Below are positions 17,549 through 28,000 of a DNA stretch of 64,000 nt, one piece after another. The position numbers and the translations under genes were made by a program. This stretch comes from JBBDLF01 sp040879025. GTDB taxonomy: Bacteria > Pseudomonadota > Gammaproteobacteria > Pseudomonadales > Pseudohongiellaceae. The notes under the pieces were generated by a model that was not told the origin of the DNA, searched no databases, and saw nothing but the letters and a program-made list of their open reading frames with translations. The number at the start of each line of letters is the position of its first letter. Position 1 is the first letter of the stretch. The stretch spans positions 1 to 64,000 of the forward strand of contig JBBDLF010000040.1 of NCBI GenBank assembly GCA_040879025.1, in the 5' to 3' direction.

Positions 17549-18607
17549 GTGAACAAATCAAAACGGAAAAAACAACTCAACTGGAGTGAACTTGGTTTCC
17601 AGTATCTCAAGACTGACTTCCGTTTCAGCGCGGTCTATGAAGACGAACGCTGGCTGGAGGGCGGTCTGATAGAGTCGGATACGATAAGCATACACGAAGG
17701 TGCGCCGGCTCTGCATTATGCGCAGCAATGTTTTGAAGGGATGAAGGCACAAACCTCCCCCGATGGCCGAGTATTGTTGTTTCGACCGGAGTTGAATAGC
17801 GAGCGCATGAACAAGGCCGCCTCGCGCCTGCTGATGCCGGAAGTTCCTCGAGAGCTTTTCATTGCTGCCGTGGAAGAGACCGTACGCGCCAATTACTCAT
17901 GGATTCCCCCTTACGGGTCAGGTGCCGCATTGTATATTCGTCCGATGCTGATCGGCGTTGGCGAAAACCTGGGCCTGAAGCCGGCGCGAAAATTTGAATT
18001 CCGCGTGTTTGTCTCCCCGGTGGGACCGTATTATAAATCGGCGGGCCTTTCCTTAATTTCACTGGCCGTGTCGGACATGGATCGCGCTGCGCCCAACGGT
18101 ACCGGCAGTTACAAGGTGGGCGCGAACTACGCCGGCGGCTTGATGGCGACGCGCAAGGCTCAGGAGCTTGGTGCCAGCGAAGCGCTGTATCTGGATGCCG
18201 CCCATCGGCGCTACATTGATGAGGCCGGCTCAGCCAACATCATAATCGCAATGACGGGCAATCGCCTGGTGACACCCAAGTCCAATGCGATTCTGCCCAG
18301 CATTACCCGAACTTCGATCATGGTACTGGCCGAAGATCAGCTCAAATTGATTGCCGAGGCCAGACCGGTGGATCTGCGGGCCGAGATCAGTGATTTCCAG
18401 GAGTTGGGGGCTTGCGGCACTGCCGCCGTGTTGTCACCGGTTGGCAAAATCTGGTTCGATAACGCCTGGCACAGCTTTCACGGCAATGGAGATTCCGTGG
18501 GACCGGTGATGCAGCAACTCTACGATTTGCTGGTCAGCATTCAGAAAGGGGAGGCTACGGATCCCTACGGCTGGATACACGAAGTGAACATTCAGGGGCT
18601 TGACTGA
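17549..18607 (+). CDS. ilvE: Branched-chain amino-acid aminotransferase
   Basis: This PLP-dependent fold-type IV aminotransferase interconverts branched-chain amino acids and 2-oxo acids. It is about 352 residues and belongs to the longer BCAT subfamily. The PLP lysine is Lys189 in GSYKVGANYAGG. The family motifs HYAQQCFEGMKA, LYIRPMLIG, DEAGSANI and GTAAVLSPVG are clear. No ATG is available at the N terminus. GTG at 17549 places the start close to the conserved LNWSELGF; TTG at 17525 would add eight residues. Confidence 0.93.
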   Translation: MNKSKRKKQLNWSELGFQYLKTDFRFSAVYEDERWLEGGLIESDTISIHEGAPALHYAQQCFEGMKAQTSPDGRVLLFRPELNSERMNKAASRLLMPEVPRELFIAAVEETVRANYSWIPPYGSGAALYIRPMLIGVGENLGLKPARKFEFRVFVSPVGPYYKSAGLSLISLAVSDMDRAAPNGTGSYKVGANYAGGLMATRKAQELGASEALYLDAAHRRYIDEAGSANIIIAMTGNRLVTPKSNAILPSITRTSIMVLAEDQLKLIAEARPVDLRAEISDFQELGACGTAAVLSPVGKIWFDNAWHSFHGNGDSVGPVMQQLYDLLVSIQKGEATDPYGWIHEVNIQGLD

Positions 18608-18741
18608 CCCGATAATACCTCGGGCATCCTCTCTCTCTACAGGCAGGCATGACGTAATAATTGAAGTAAAAACAGATTGTTGCCGGGTCTGCATCCACGA
18701 AATTCCCAGTCTGTCGTTCAGACCGGGGAGAAAACAAAAAC

Positions 18742-18770
18742 TTGACCGATACCAATCGAGCCCTTATATA
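18742..18770 (+). promoter_or_regulatory. Probable sigma-70 promoter of topA
   Basis: TTGACC (18742-18747) and TATATA (18765-18770) are separated by 17 bases, a near-consensus sigma-70 promoter. Transcription would start near 18777, about 70 bases before the topA ATG. The rest of the 241-base ilvE-topA gap shows no gene. Confidence 0.6.
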
Positions 18771-18848
18771 TGTGCGCTCTTTCATGCGCAGGGGCGCAAG
18801 TCTCTGAAGCAGGGATTCTTTCAAGCAGCAATCAAGGAAAGCTCTGTA

Positions 18849-21503
18849 ATGTCGAAATCACTGGTTATAGTCGAGTCACCCGCCAAAGCTAAAACCATCA
18901 ACAAGTACCTTGGTCAGGAATTTATTGTCAAATCCAGCATCGGGCACATACGCGATCTTCCCGCGGCGGGCAATGGATCCGCTACTGACCCGAAGGCCAG
19001 GGCGGCGGCGGCGGCCGCAACGCGTAAGCTGAATGCGGAAGAAAAAGCGCGGGTCAAGAAAAAACGCGCCCGCCAGCAATTGATCAACCGCATGGGCATC
19101 GATCCCGATCACGACTGGGCGGCCAACTACGAGATACTGCCGAACAAGGGCAAAGTGGTCTCCGAACTGAGGAAACTGGCCAAAAACGCCGACAGCATCT
19201 ATCTCGCAACCGACCTTGACCGCGAGGGAGAAGCCATCGCCTGGCACTTGAAAGAGGCAATCGGTGGTGACCCCCAGCGCTACAAGCGTGTGGTGTTTAA
19301 CGAAATTACCAGCAAAGCCATTCAGGAAGCCTTCAGTGACCCGGGCGACCTTGACATGAAATATGTAGAGGCGCAGCAGGCGCGACGATTTCTCGACCGC
19401 ATTGTGGGCTACATGGTCTCTCCTCTGCTCTGGGCGAAAGTTGCCCGCGGCCTGTCAGCCGGCAGGGTGCAATCGGTCGCTGTCAGGCTCGTTGTGGAGC
19501 GGGAGCAGGAAATCAGGGCGTTTATCCCGGAGGAGTTCTGGGAAGTATTTGCCGACCTGCAAACATCGGCAGCTCTGCCTTTGCGCAGCCAGGTAGTCAA
19601 ACACTCGGGCAAGAATTTCCGTCCCGGCAGCAAGGATGAAACCGACGCGGCACTGGCGCAGCTTGACAACGCCGAGTACAAAATCGCCAAACGGGAAGAC
19701 CGTCCTACTTCTTCCAAACCCAAACCGCCGTTGATTACCTCTACGCTGCAACAGGCTGCCAGTACCCGGCTTGGTTTCGGTGTGAAAAAGACCATGCTGA
19801 TGGCGCAGCGCTTGTATGAAGCGGGTTACATCACTTACATGCGTACCGACTCCACGCATCTCAGCGACGATTCCATCGCCATGTGTCGCGATTATATCAA
19901 CACACACTATGGCAAGGATTATCTGCCTGAATCCCCCGTCCGTTACAGTTCCAAGGCGGGTGCCCAGGAAGCACACGAGGCGATCAGGCCCACCGAAGTG
20001 GGCGTGACGGCCGGCAAGCTTCAGAACATGGAAACTGACGCGTCCAGACTCTATACCCTGATATGGCAATATTTTGTTGCCTGTCAGATGCCGCCGGCCC
20101 GTTATCTGAGTACATCGCTGACCATCAGTGCTGCCGACTTTGAACTGCGCAGCAAGGGCCGCATCATGCAGTTTGATGGTTATCTCAAGGCCATGCCATC
20201 ACGGGACGACGACATAGTACTGCCGGCGGTGGAAGAGGGCGAAGTACTACGGTTGGAAAAACTCAATCCGATACAGAATTTCACCAGGCCACCACCGCGC
20301 TTTACTGAAGCAAGCCTGGTGAAGGAACTGGAAAAACGCAGCATTGGCAGGCCGTCCACGTACGCCTCCATCATCTCCACAATTCAGGACCGCGGTTATG
20401 TCAAGGTAGAGAACAAGCGTTTCTACGCGCTCAAGATGGGTGACATCGTGGCTGAGCGTTTGCAGGAGAGCTTCAGCGAACTGATGGACTACGATTTTAC
20501 TGCCAGAATGGAAGATTCCCTCGACCAGGTGGCCGCGGGGAAAAAAGAGTGGAAGCAATTGCTTGACGATTTTTACTCCGGCTTTACTGAGCAGTTGACC
20601 CGGGCCGAGGCGGAAGAAGGCGGCATGCGCGCCAACAAGCCCACTGATACTGATATTCCCTGCCCGAAATGCGGCAGGCCGATGCAGATTCGCACGGCGT
20701 CGACAGGTGTTTTCCTGGGTTGCTCAGGATATTCGTTGCCGCTGAAGGAACGTTGCAAGTGCACCATCAACCTGACGTCTGGAGATGACGCGGTGCGCAC
20801 CGATACACCGGAGGAAGCGGAGGAAAGGGAAAATATCCAGTTGCGCAGCAAGCATCGCTGCAAGATCTGCAATACCGCGATGGAATCCTACCTGATAGAC
20901 GATTCACGCAAGCTTCACGTCTGTGGTAACAACCCTGACTGTCCGGGTTATGAAGTGGAAACGGGTGCCTTCAAAATCAAGGGCTACGACGGGCCATTGA
21001 TCGAATGTGATAAATGTGGCGCCGATATGCAGTTGAAAACCGGGCGGTTCGGAAAGTATTTCGGCTGCACCAATGAAGACTGTAAAAACACGCGCAAGTT
21101 ATTGCGCAACGGCCAACCGGCACCTCCAAAAATGGATCCGGTACCAACCGAGTTGCAGTGCGAGAACGTCGATGATCATTTTGTCTTGCGCGATGGAGCC
21201 TCAGGACTGTTTCTTGCCGCCAGCAAGTTTCCGCGTAATCGTGAAACCCGGGCGCCGTTGGTTGAAGAACTGTTACCCCACAAGGATCAGATCGATCCGA
21301 AGTATGCGTTTCTGTTCAGTGCGCCTGTTGAAGATGATGCCGGGAACAAGACTGTGGTGCGTTTCAGTCGCAAAACGCAGGAGCAATATGTGCAGAGTGA
21401 GGTGAATAAAAAAGCCACCGGCTGGAAAGCGTTTTACAGTGACGGTCAATGGCAGGTGACCGGCTCCGCAAAACCAGCGAGGAAAGCCAGGAAGGCAAGA
21501 TAG
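18849..21503 (+). CDS. topA: DNA topoisomerase I
   Basis: TopA is a type IA topoisomerase that relaxes negative supercoils. The protein is 884 residues. The Toprim domain starts at once (SLVIVESPAKAKTI) and contains the acidic DLDREGEA motif. The active-site tyrosine is Tyr330 in YITYMRTDS. Three C-terminal four-cysteine zinc ribbons begin at CPKCGRP, CKICNTA and CDKCGAD. A basic tail (KPARKARKAR) ends the protein. The open frame continues upstream to 18600, but the family start MSKSLVIVES fits 18849. It converges on lexA with only 12 bases between the stops. Confidence 0.97.
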   Translation: MSKSLVIVESPAKAKTINKYLGQEFIVKSSIGHIRDLPAAGNGSATDPKARAAAAAATRKLNAEEKARVKKKRARQQLINRMGIDPDHDWAANYEILPNKGKVVSELRKLAKNADSIYLATDLDREGEAIAWHLKEAIGGDPQRYKRVVFNEITSKAIQEAFSDPGDLDMKYVEAQQARRFLDRIVGYMVSPLLWAKVARGLSAGRVQSVAVRLVVEREQEIRAFIPEEFWEVFADLQTSAALPLRSQVVKHSGKNFRPGSKDETDAALAQLDNAEYKIAKREDRPTSSKPKPPLITSTLQQAASTRLGFGVKKTMLMAQRLYEAGYITYMRTDSTHLSDDSIAMCRDYINTHYGKDYLPESPVRYSSKAGAQEAHEAIRPTEVGVTAGKLQNMETDASRLYTLIWQYFVACQMPPARYLSTSLTISAADFELRSKGRIMQFDGYLKAMPSRDDDIVLPAVEEGEVLRLEKLNPIQNFTRPPPRFTEASLVKELEKRSIGRPSTYASIISTIQDRGYVKVENKRFYALKMGDIVAERLQESFSELMDYDFTARMEDSLDQVAAGKKEWKQLLDDFYSGFTEQLTRAEAEEGGMRANKPTDTDIPCPKCGRPMQIRTASTGVFLGCSGYSLPLKERCKCTINLTSGDDAVRTDTPEEAEERENIQLRSKHRCKICNTAMESYLIDDSRKLHVCGNNPDCPGYEVETGAFKIKGYDGPLIECDKCGADMQLKTGRFGKYFGCTNEDCKNTRKLLRNGQPAPPKMDPVPTELQCENVDDHFVLRDGASGLFLAASKFPRNRETRAPLVEELLPHKDQIDPKYAFLFSAPVEDDAGNKTVVRFSRKTQEQYVQSEVNKKATGWKAFYSDGQWQVTGSAKPARKARKAR

Positions 21504-21515
21504 TTCGGCGCCGGT

Positions 21516-22124
21516 TCATAATCGTCGCCGAATAACTCCTACGCTTATTCCTTCAATGGCGAATTGCTGTTGGCGTAAATCCACTTCGATGGGGGCGAAA
21601 TCGGGATTCTCCGCGACCAGCTGGATTCTGTGACGGCTGCGCGTGGTCTGCAGGCGTTTTACGGTGACTTCATCGTCGATACGGGCAACGACGATATCCC
21701 CGGTGTTTGCGCGATTCGTTTTATGCACCGCCAGCAGATCTCCTTCGAATATGCCTATGTCAATCATGCTGGTGCCTGAGACGGTCAGCAAGTAGTCCGC
21801 CGGTGGCTCAAACATGTCAGCAGGCACGTCACAGTATTCATCGATACACTCCGCCGCCAAAAGCGGGCTGCCGGCTGCAACGCGGCCGACGACCGGCAGT
21901 CCCGGAACCGGCTCGTTCATCAGGCGGATGCCGCGCGAGGTGCTGGGAAGGATTTCTATGGCCCCCTTTTTTTCCAGCGCCCTCAAATGGTCCTCGGCAG
22001 CATTGGGGGATTTGAATCCCATTTCGCCGGCAATTTCCGAGCGGGTAGGGGGGTAGCCGGTTTCCACCTGATACTCGCGGATGAAAGACAGAATTTCGGA
22101 TTGACGCGGAGTGAGCTTGATCAT
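21516..22124 (-). CDS. lexA: LexA SOS repressor
   Basis: LexA represses SOS genes and cleaves itself when RecA is activated. The 202-residue protein has an N-terminal winged helix (residues 1-70, with PPTRSEIAGEMGF as the recognition region) and a C-terminal S24 peptidase domain. The self-cleavage bond is Ala84-Gly85. The catalytic dyad is Ser119 (GTSM) and Lys156 (TVKRL), numbered as in E. coli. A LexA box overlaps its own promoter, so it is autoregulated. No sulA-like gene follows; topA converges from the other side. Confidence 0.97.
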   Translation of the reverse strand: MIKLTPRQSEILSFIREYQVETGYPPTRSEIAGEMGFKSPNAAEDHLRALEKKGAIEILPSTSRGIRLMNEPVPGLPVVGRVAAGSPLLAAECIDEYCDVPADMFEPPADYLLTVSGTSMIDIGIFEGDLLAVHKTNRANTGDIVVARIDDEVTVKRLQTTRSRHRIQLVAENPDFAPIEVDLRQQQFAIEGISVGVIRRRL

Positions 22125-22150
22125 GGAAATGCCCTGGCAGCCAGTGTTGA

Positions 22151-22166
22151 CTGTAATTATATACAG
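22151..22166 (-). promoter_or_regulatory. LexA box (SOS operator)
   Basis: CTGTAATTATATACAG matches the gammaproteobacterial SOS box CTGT-N8-ACAG with an AT-rich centre. It sits 27 bases upstream of lexA and covers the lexA -10 element. It is also 140 bases upstream of nagZ on the other strand. Confidence 0.9.
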
Positions 22167-22183
22167 TTATCCGGCAATCGCAA
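22156..22183 (-). promoter_or_regulatory. lexA promoter
   Basis: Read on the minus strand, TTGCGA (22183-22178) and a perfect TATAAT (22161-22156) are separated by 16 bases. The -10 hexamer lies inside the LexA box, so repressor binding would exclude RNA polymerase. Confidence 0.7.
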
Positions 22184-22305
22184 AAAATCTTTAGCGAACC
22201 CCTGAATAAGCACGTCGACCTGACTGAGCCACGGGCGGTTTTGAATACACAATCCGGTTCTGTGATAATCTGCGCCTGAATTTGAATGGGTCCGGAACTG
22301 TCTTG

Positions 22306-23334
22306 ATGAACACAGGTTATGGTGTATTGATGCTGGATGTGGCGGGCCTGAGCCTTCAGCCGGAAGAATTGGACCAGCTACGGCGGCCGTCAGTGGGCGG
22401 CGTCATTCTCTTTTCCCGTAATTTCGCGTCGCGCTCCCAATTGCGGGAACTGGTCGGTGAGATTCGCAGCTGCAATGACCGGCTGCTCATTGCAGTGGAC
22501 CAGGAAGGTGGCAGGGTACAGCGGTTCAGGAGTGAGGAGTTCACCACATTGCCTGCAATGCACCATTTTGGGCGGCTTTATGGCAATGACCGCCAGGCGG
22601 CGCTGGACCTGGCTACCCGGTGTGGCTGGTTGCTGGCGGCGGAGCTGTTAAGTTGTGGCATCGACTTCAGCTTTGCTCCAGTGCTGGATACTTACAATAC
22701 ACACAGTGCGGTGATCGGCGACCGGGCTTTCTGTGCGGAGCCCGCCGTGATCGCAGAGTTGGCGCGGGCGCTGATCGATGGAATGCACGAAGCAGGCATG
22801 GCGGCCACTGGCAAGCATTTTCCGGGGCACGGCGGCATTGCCGCCGATTCCCACCTCGAGATTCCTGTCGATCATCGCTCGCTACAGGAGTTGCAAGCGG
22901 TTGATATGATTCCGTTTCAGCAGTGCGCGGATATTCTCGACGCGGTCATGCCGGCCCACGTTATCTACCCGGCTGTCGATGCGCGTTGCGCGGGTTTCAG
23001 CCGCATCTGGCTTCAGGACATTCTGCGCGATCAACTGGGGTTCAGGGGCATTATATTCAGTGATGACCTGACCATGGCCGGTGCCGCCAGCGCCGGCGGT
23101 ATCGAACAACGCGCTGAAAACGCGCTTGCCGCGGGTTGTGACATGATACTGGTCTGTAACAAACGGGAACTGGCGATCACCGCGGCGGACTGGCTGGAAA
23201 GCAGGGAAAATTCATTGAATGTCCTTACCAGCGACAGGCTTGCCACCATGGCGGGCAGAACTCGCTTGAGTTATTCAAAACTCATAACTTCCGAGCGCTG
23301 GCAGCAAAGCCGTGAAGCGCTGGCACAGATTTGA
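22306..23334 (+). CDS. nagZ: Beta-N-acetylglucosaminidase NagZ
   Basis: NagZ is a cytoplasmic family 3 glycoside hydrolase that removes GlcNAc from GlcNAc-anhydroMurNAc (peptides) during peptidoglycan recycling. The 342-residue protein begins with GVLMLDVAGLSL and contains VDQEGGRVQRF, the signature KHFPGHGG at 170-177 with the His-containing loop that follows, and the catalytic Asp region FSDDLTMAGA. The ATG at 22306 is preferred over a TTG at 22282. It is divergent from lexA and is followed closely by an mscS-type gene and hpt. Confidence 0.95.
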   Translation: MNTGYGVLMLDVAGLSLQPEELDQLRRPSVGGVILFSRNFASRSQLRELVGEIRSCNDRLLIAVDQEGGRVQRFRSEEFTTLPAMHHFGRLYGNDRQAALDLATRCGWLLAAELLSCGIDFSFAPVLDTYNTHSAVIGDRAFCAEPAVIAELARALIDGMHEAGMAATGKHFPGHGGIAADSHLEIPVDHRSLQELQAVDMIPFQQCADILDAVMPAHVIYPAVDARCAGFSRIWLQDILRDQLGFRGIIFSDDLTMAGAASAGGIEQRAENALAAGCDMILVCNKRELAITAADWLESRENSLNVLTSDRLATMAGRTRLSYSKLITSERWQQSREALAQI

Positions 23335-23345
23335 CGAGGCTGAAC

Positions 23346-24479
23346 ATGGAAAATCTGCTGGAAATTTTTAGTGTGGACGACCTGGGATGGGGCCTGCGTG
23401 TTTTCATCGCCGTGGTCGTCACTTTGTTGCTGCGTTTTCTGGCGATAAAGATTCTCGATTTTATCGGCAAGCAGGCAGCCCGTACCGAGAATCTCTGGGA
23501 TGATGCATTAATTCAGGCCGGCCGGCCCGCTGTGAGCTGGTACGTTCTTATCCTCGGCCTTTGCTGGGCGGCGGCGATCAGCAATGCCTACATCGAAAAC
23601 GGCCTTTTTGCCGAAGGGAATATCGATCTGGTGAGAAAACTGTCAGCGATTGTGTTGCTGGCGGTATTCCTGGTCCGCTTTGTCAATATTGTGGAAAAGC
23701 GGATGTTAAACGCCATTCTGGATGCCGGTTCCGACTGGCAGGGTACGATGGATGCCACCACGGTTACCGCTTTGGCGAAACTGCTTAGACTTGCCGCTGT
23801 TATTTCCGCGGTACTGGTAGCGTTACCGACTATGGGGTTGGACATTACCGCGTTACTCGCCGCCGGCGGAGTGGGTGGCATCGCGATCGGATTTGCCGCC
23901 AAAGACCTGCTGGCCAATTTTTTCGGCGGGCTGATGATTTATCTGGACCGGCCGTTTGCTATCGGCGACTGGATTCGCTCGCCGGATCGCAACATAGAAG
24001 GTACCGTGGAAAATATCGGGTGGCGTCTGACGCTGGTACGAACGTTCGACAAACGTCCACTGTATGTTCCCAATTCGGTATTCACCAATATCGCGCTGGA
24101 AAATCCTTCGCGCATGCTGAACCGCCGTATAAATGAAAATATCGGCATTCGCTATCGTGATGCCGACAAGATGGGAGTTATCGTCAAGGATGTCAGGGAG
24201 ATGTTGCAGAATCATAAGGACATCGACACCCGTCAGACGCTTATGGTGAACTTCAATAAATATGCCGCGTCATCGCTTGAATTTTTTATCTACACGTTCA
24301 CCAAGACCACTGTCTGGACGGAATACCACAAAATCAAGGAGGATGTCATGCTGAAGATCGTGGAAATTGTGCACAAGCACGACGCTGACTTTGCTTTCCC
24401 CACCACGACTGTCGACGGACTTGATCCGCTGATGGAACACTTGGCGCCACAGGAATACGTTAAACCGGTCGAGAAGTGA
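23346..24479 (+). CDS. MscS family mechanosensitive channel
   Basis: This 377-residue small-conductance mechanosensitive channel has four to five membrane helices (within residues 15-200). The pore-lining helix is Gly/Ala-rich (GGVGGIAIGFAAKDLLANFFGG, followed by LDRPFAIGDWI), and the cytoplasmic beta and alpha-beta domains complete the fold. Such channels release solutes on hypoosmotic shock. It starts 11 bases after nagZ and ends 4 bases before hpt, so the three genes likely share a transcript. Confidence 0.92.
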   Translation: MENLLEIFSVDDLGWGLRVFIAVVVTLLLRFLAIKILDFIGKQAARTENLWDDALIQAGRPAVSWYVLILGLCWAAAISNAYIENGLFAEGNIDLVRKLSAIVLLAVFLVRFVNIVEKRMLNAILDAGSDWQGTMDATTVTALAKLLRLAAVISAVLVALPTMGLDITALLAAGGVGGIAIGFAAKDLLANFFGGLMIYLDRPFAIGDWIRSPDRNIEGTVENIGWRLTLVRTFDKRPLYVPNSVFTNIALENPSRMLNRRINENIGIRYRDADKMGVIVKDVREMLQNHKDIDTRQTLMVNFNKYAASSLEFFIYTFTKTTVWTEYHKIKEDVMLKIVEIVHKHDADFAFPTTTVDGLDPLMEHLAPQEYVKPVEK

Positions 24480-24483
24480 AGCG

Positions 24484-25050
24484 ATGACTCCCGAACAGAT
24501 ATGGCAGGTCAGAAGTCGTGCCAGGTGTCTTTATAACAGCGCGGAAGTTGAAGCGGCGCTGGACCGCATAGCGTGTGAAATCCACGATACCATGGCGCAA
24601 TTGGATCCGGTATTTCTGTGTGTGCTCAACGGGGGGTTGATCGTCGCCGGCAGATTATCGATGCGATTACAGTTTCCGTTGCGTATGGGTTACCTTCACG
24701 CGACCCGTTATCGCGACAACACCACTGGTTCGGAACTGAACTGGCAGGCTGCTCCATCACTCGAATTGATCGATGAGACCGTGCTGATCGTAGACGATAT
24801 CCTGGACGAGGGCACAACCTTGAAAAAGGTTGTCGAGAACTGTATTTCACTGGGTGCGCGCAAGGTTTATACCGCGGTACTGGTGGACAAGCAGCATGGT
24901 CATAAAAGATCGGCCATGAGGGCTGACTTCGTCGGCCTGGAAGCCGAGGACCACTACCTGTTTGGCTATGGCATGGACTTCAAGGGTTACCTGCGCAATG
25001 CCGATGGCATTTATGCCGTGGATGACGAGGACCTGCGTACATTCGGTTAG
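24484..25050 (+). CDS. hpt: Hypoxanthine-guanine phosphoribosyltransferase
   Basis: This 188-residue purine salvage enzyme transfers ribose-5-phosphate from PRPP to hypoxanthine or guanine. The PRPP-binding signature VLIVDDILDEGTTL lies at about residues 100-113. The short substrate loop VLNGGLIVAG and the C-terminal VGLEAEDHYLFGYGMD motif agree with the family. Its place after nagZ and mscS suggests an operon. Confidence 0.92.
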   Translation: MTPEQIWQVRSRARCLYNSAEVEAALDRIACEIHDTMAQLDPVFLCVLNGGLIVAGRLSMRLQFPLRMGYLHATRYRDNTTGSELNWQAAPSLELIDETVLIVDDILDEGTTLKKVVENCISLGARKVYTAVLVDKQHGHKRSAMRADFVGLEAEDHYLFGYGMDFKGYLRNADGIYAVDDEDLRTFG

Positions 25051-25066
25051 CAGGCCGCAAAGCGCG

Positions 25067-28000
25067 TCAAAACACCTTGTCTGTATTTACCTCTACCAAG
25101 CGCGGCAGTGACGTAAACAACAGCGCTGTTTTTATTTTCCGGCCCTTTTCGCCAGGCAATTCCCTGAATACGCGCCGATATCCGGTCAGTTGTCCGCGAT
25201 ACTTTTCGCACTGCTCCGTAACGAATTCCTCTTCTGTCTGGTGTGAAGGTCTGGACGCTGACTTGTAGTCAATGATCCAGCGTACATTGTCGTTATCGAT
25301 GAAACTGCGGTCCAGACGCCAGACACGCAGACGGCCCTCGCTGATGCGACCCAGTTCCAGTTCACAACGGCTGTCTTCGAAACGGTTGTCGAATACCCAG
25401 GCGAGTTCCGCGTCTGCTGTTGTAGTCAGCACTGAACTTTCAATATACTCTACGAGCTTGTCGGTTTCATCGCGGTCGGCGAACTCACGCAATTGCGCCG
25501 ACCAGCGATTGCGAAGGCGCCGCAGGCCGGCCTCATTAATGGTTTCAGGGCCAAAGGTCACATAAGACTGCAAGCAGCGGTGAATAAGGTTCCCCACCTC
25601 ACTGTGCATCGGGTCGGGTTTTGAATCCTGAATTCCGCTCGCCACTGCGACATCAGTATTGACGACTGCTGTCAAATCTCTTTCGGAGGGGGTCAGGGTG
25701 AGAGCGGTGGTCAGTCTACGCAACTGCATTGGCGATTGTGCCGTTGTCTCGACAGATGAAGGATCGCCGGAGCCTGCTTCGCACCAGTCAATATTTTCCT
25801 GTAATTGCTGTAGTGGATTCCAGATTGTCGCCAACAGGCTCGCTTCCGGTGGTGCCGGTTCTGATTCTTTTTCTTTCTGCTCCAGAGTTGCCAGCAGGGT
25901 GGCAGTTTCCCTGGCGCGAGTGACAGCGATATACATCAGCCGTGTATTTTCTAGCCGCGATTTGCAACCACGTTCGAACCGCAAAAAATTGTACAGCGGA
26001 TCTTCATCATTTCCAGTGGCGGCGCGAGTGGCAAGCAGTAGCCGGGGATCGCCATTACCGTTCAGATATTCATGCCACAGCAGCAATGATTTGGGGTCTG
26101 AAGTCCCTTTGCGGGAAAGACCTGGAAGAATGACATGGTCAAATTCCAGTCCCTTGGCTTTGTGAATTGTCATAATCTGCACCGGGTTGCCTTCATCAGT
26201 TGTTGAGCCAGGCACAAAGGCTTTCTGCAGATGATGGCGCAGGCGGGCAAGGTTCAGCGTTTCGGCACTGCGCTCAGCGCCTTCCAGCAGATCGAAAAAG
26301 CAGTCGGCGCATTCCATCAAACGTGCATGTTCAGCGATCGAAGGACCTCGCAGCAAGTGCCAGCAGGCTTCGATCACCTCTCGCCACGGACGCCGGTACC
26401 GATAAACCATGCCGTAGCGCAATACCGGCAGCACGCCTTCCACACGCTGCCGGCCATCCTCGCTGAGGGCGTCAAGCGCCGCCTGTTGCTGTAGTGTCGA
26501 CCAGAGGCTCGATTCCACGGCGTGTTTCGCAACGACATGGAGATCGGGGATCAGCAGACCACACCACGGCGCCCGCAAAATCGCCAGCCAGGCCAGGCGG
26601 TCACCGGGGTGGGCAAGGGCGCTGGTCAGATTGAGCAAATCTTGTATCAGTGGTACTGAAGCCAGTCTGTCGATATCCGTGGCTTGCCAGTTGATGCCGG
26701 CGTTGTGCAGCGCCGGAATAATGTGTTCCAGGTGCCTCCGTGCGCGTACCAGCACGGCAATTGACTGATCACGGTTGTTTTCCTGCAGCCGGGTTATCGT
26801 TTGTGCCACGATCCCGGCTTCTTTCTCTCGAGCCGATTCCAGTGCACCCGCCTCGTGCAGAATCAGGCAGGTCCGCACCGGCGCCTCCGGATCATTTTTT
26901 GAAAAGGCGGTGGCAGGTGTGTAACTGATTGCACCGCGGGATATGTCCATTTCCTCCGGAAACGCGTCGGCAAATATCTGATTTACCCAGTTGACCACGC
27001 CCGCATTGGAACGAAAATTGGTTGAAAGATCCACAGAAGTGAGTGAGGTCTGACCCAGGCCCCGTTGCCGTGCGGCGATGAACAGGCCGACATTGGCATT
27101 GCGGAAACCATAGCAGGATTGCATACCGTCGCCCACGATGAAGAGTGTGCGCCCGTCGTCGGGCTGCCATCCTTCAGTTAGCCTTTTCAGCAAAAGATTT
27201 TGAATATTTGAGGTGTCCTGAAACTCATCCACCAGAACATGTGAGATGCGATGATCCAGAGCCAGAGCCAGGTCGGTCGGGTGCTCATCGTCACCCAGTG
27301 CGTCGATTGCAGCTTCGCTGACACAACTGTAATCCACCAGACCGTGCCGACTGAAAGACAGGGAAAGCTGCGCGGTCAGCGTCGGCAATATATCGGTCAG
27401 TGCGGTCAACAACGTCCATTGTTCGTTATCAAATCCGGTCAGCGGCAGTCGTCTTACCATCATCAACTGATCCAGAAGTCCGGGTTCGTTGGCGAGCGTG
27501 TCTGACAGGGAAGCAAACAGAGCCTTGTATTCAGCGCTTGTGGCTTTTTCCTCTGCATTACTGCCGGGAGGAAAACCGGTATTGACGTTGACTGCCTTAC
27601 GGTAACCGGTTTGACTCTTTACCGTGAGTAATTCAGCCACACCCAGCCACTGGGGCAGGTGATCGGAAGTGGCGGGTGGCAATTCCCGCAGGTCAAGGCA
27701 ATCAGTCAGCGAGGACACTTTTCCAGACCTGCTCAAATTGCCGGCGGCGAATCGCAGCAGCTTGCACAGTTCGTTTTCAACCGACTGCAGACACTCGGCG
27801 AGCTGAGCAAGTTTTTCGTCGACGAATTCCGTGAGGTTCAGTTGCAGACTGCGTTTGGCGGCGTCGGGATTGGAACCGACTTCAATGATGTAACCAAGCC
27901 ACTGGTCTCGTCGGGCGAGCAGGTTGAGCAGCATCGATTCTACTCGCTGCGTGTCGTTATCCAGGTGCAGAAGCAGGTTGCCGATCAGTTCGGCAACCGG

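Noticed and set aside
21504..21532. Hairpin TTCGGCG-N15-CGCCGAA at the topA-lexA junction as a terminator
   Set aside because: The stem is short with a long loop, overlaps the lexA coding end and has no T-run on either strand.
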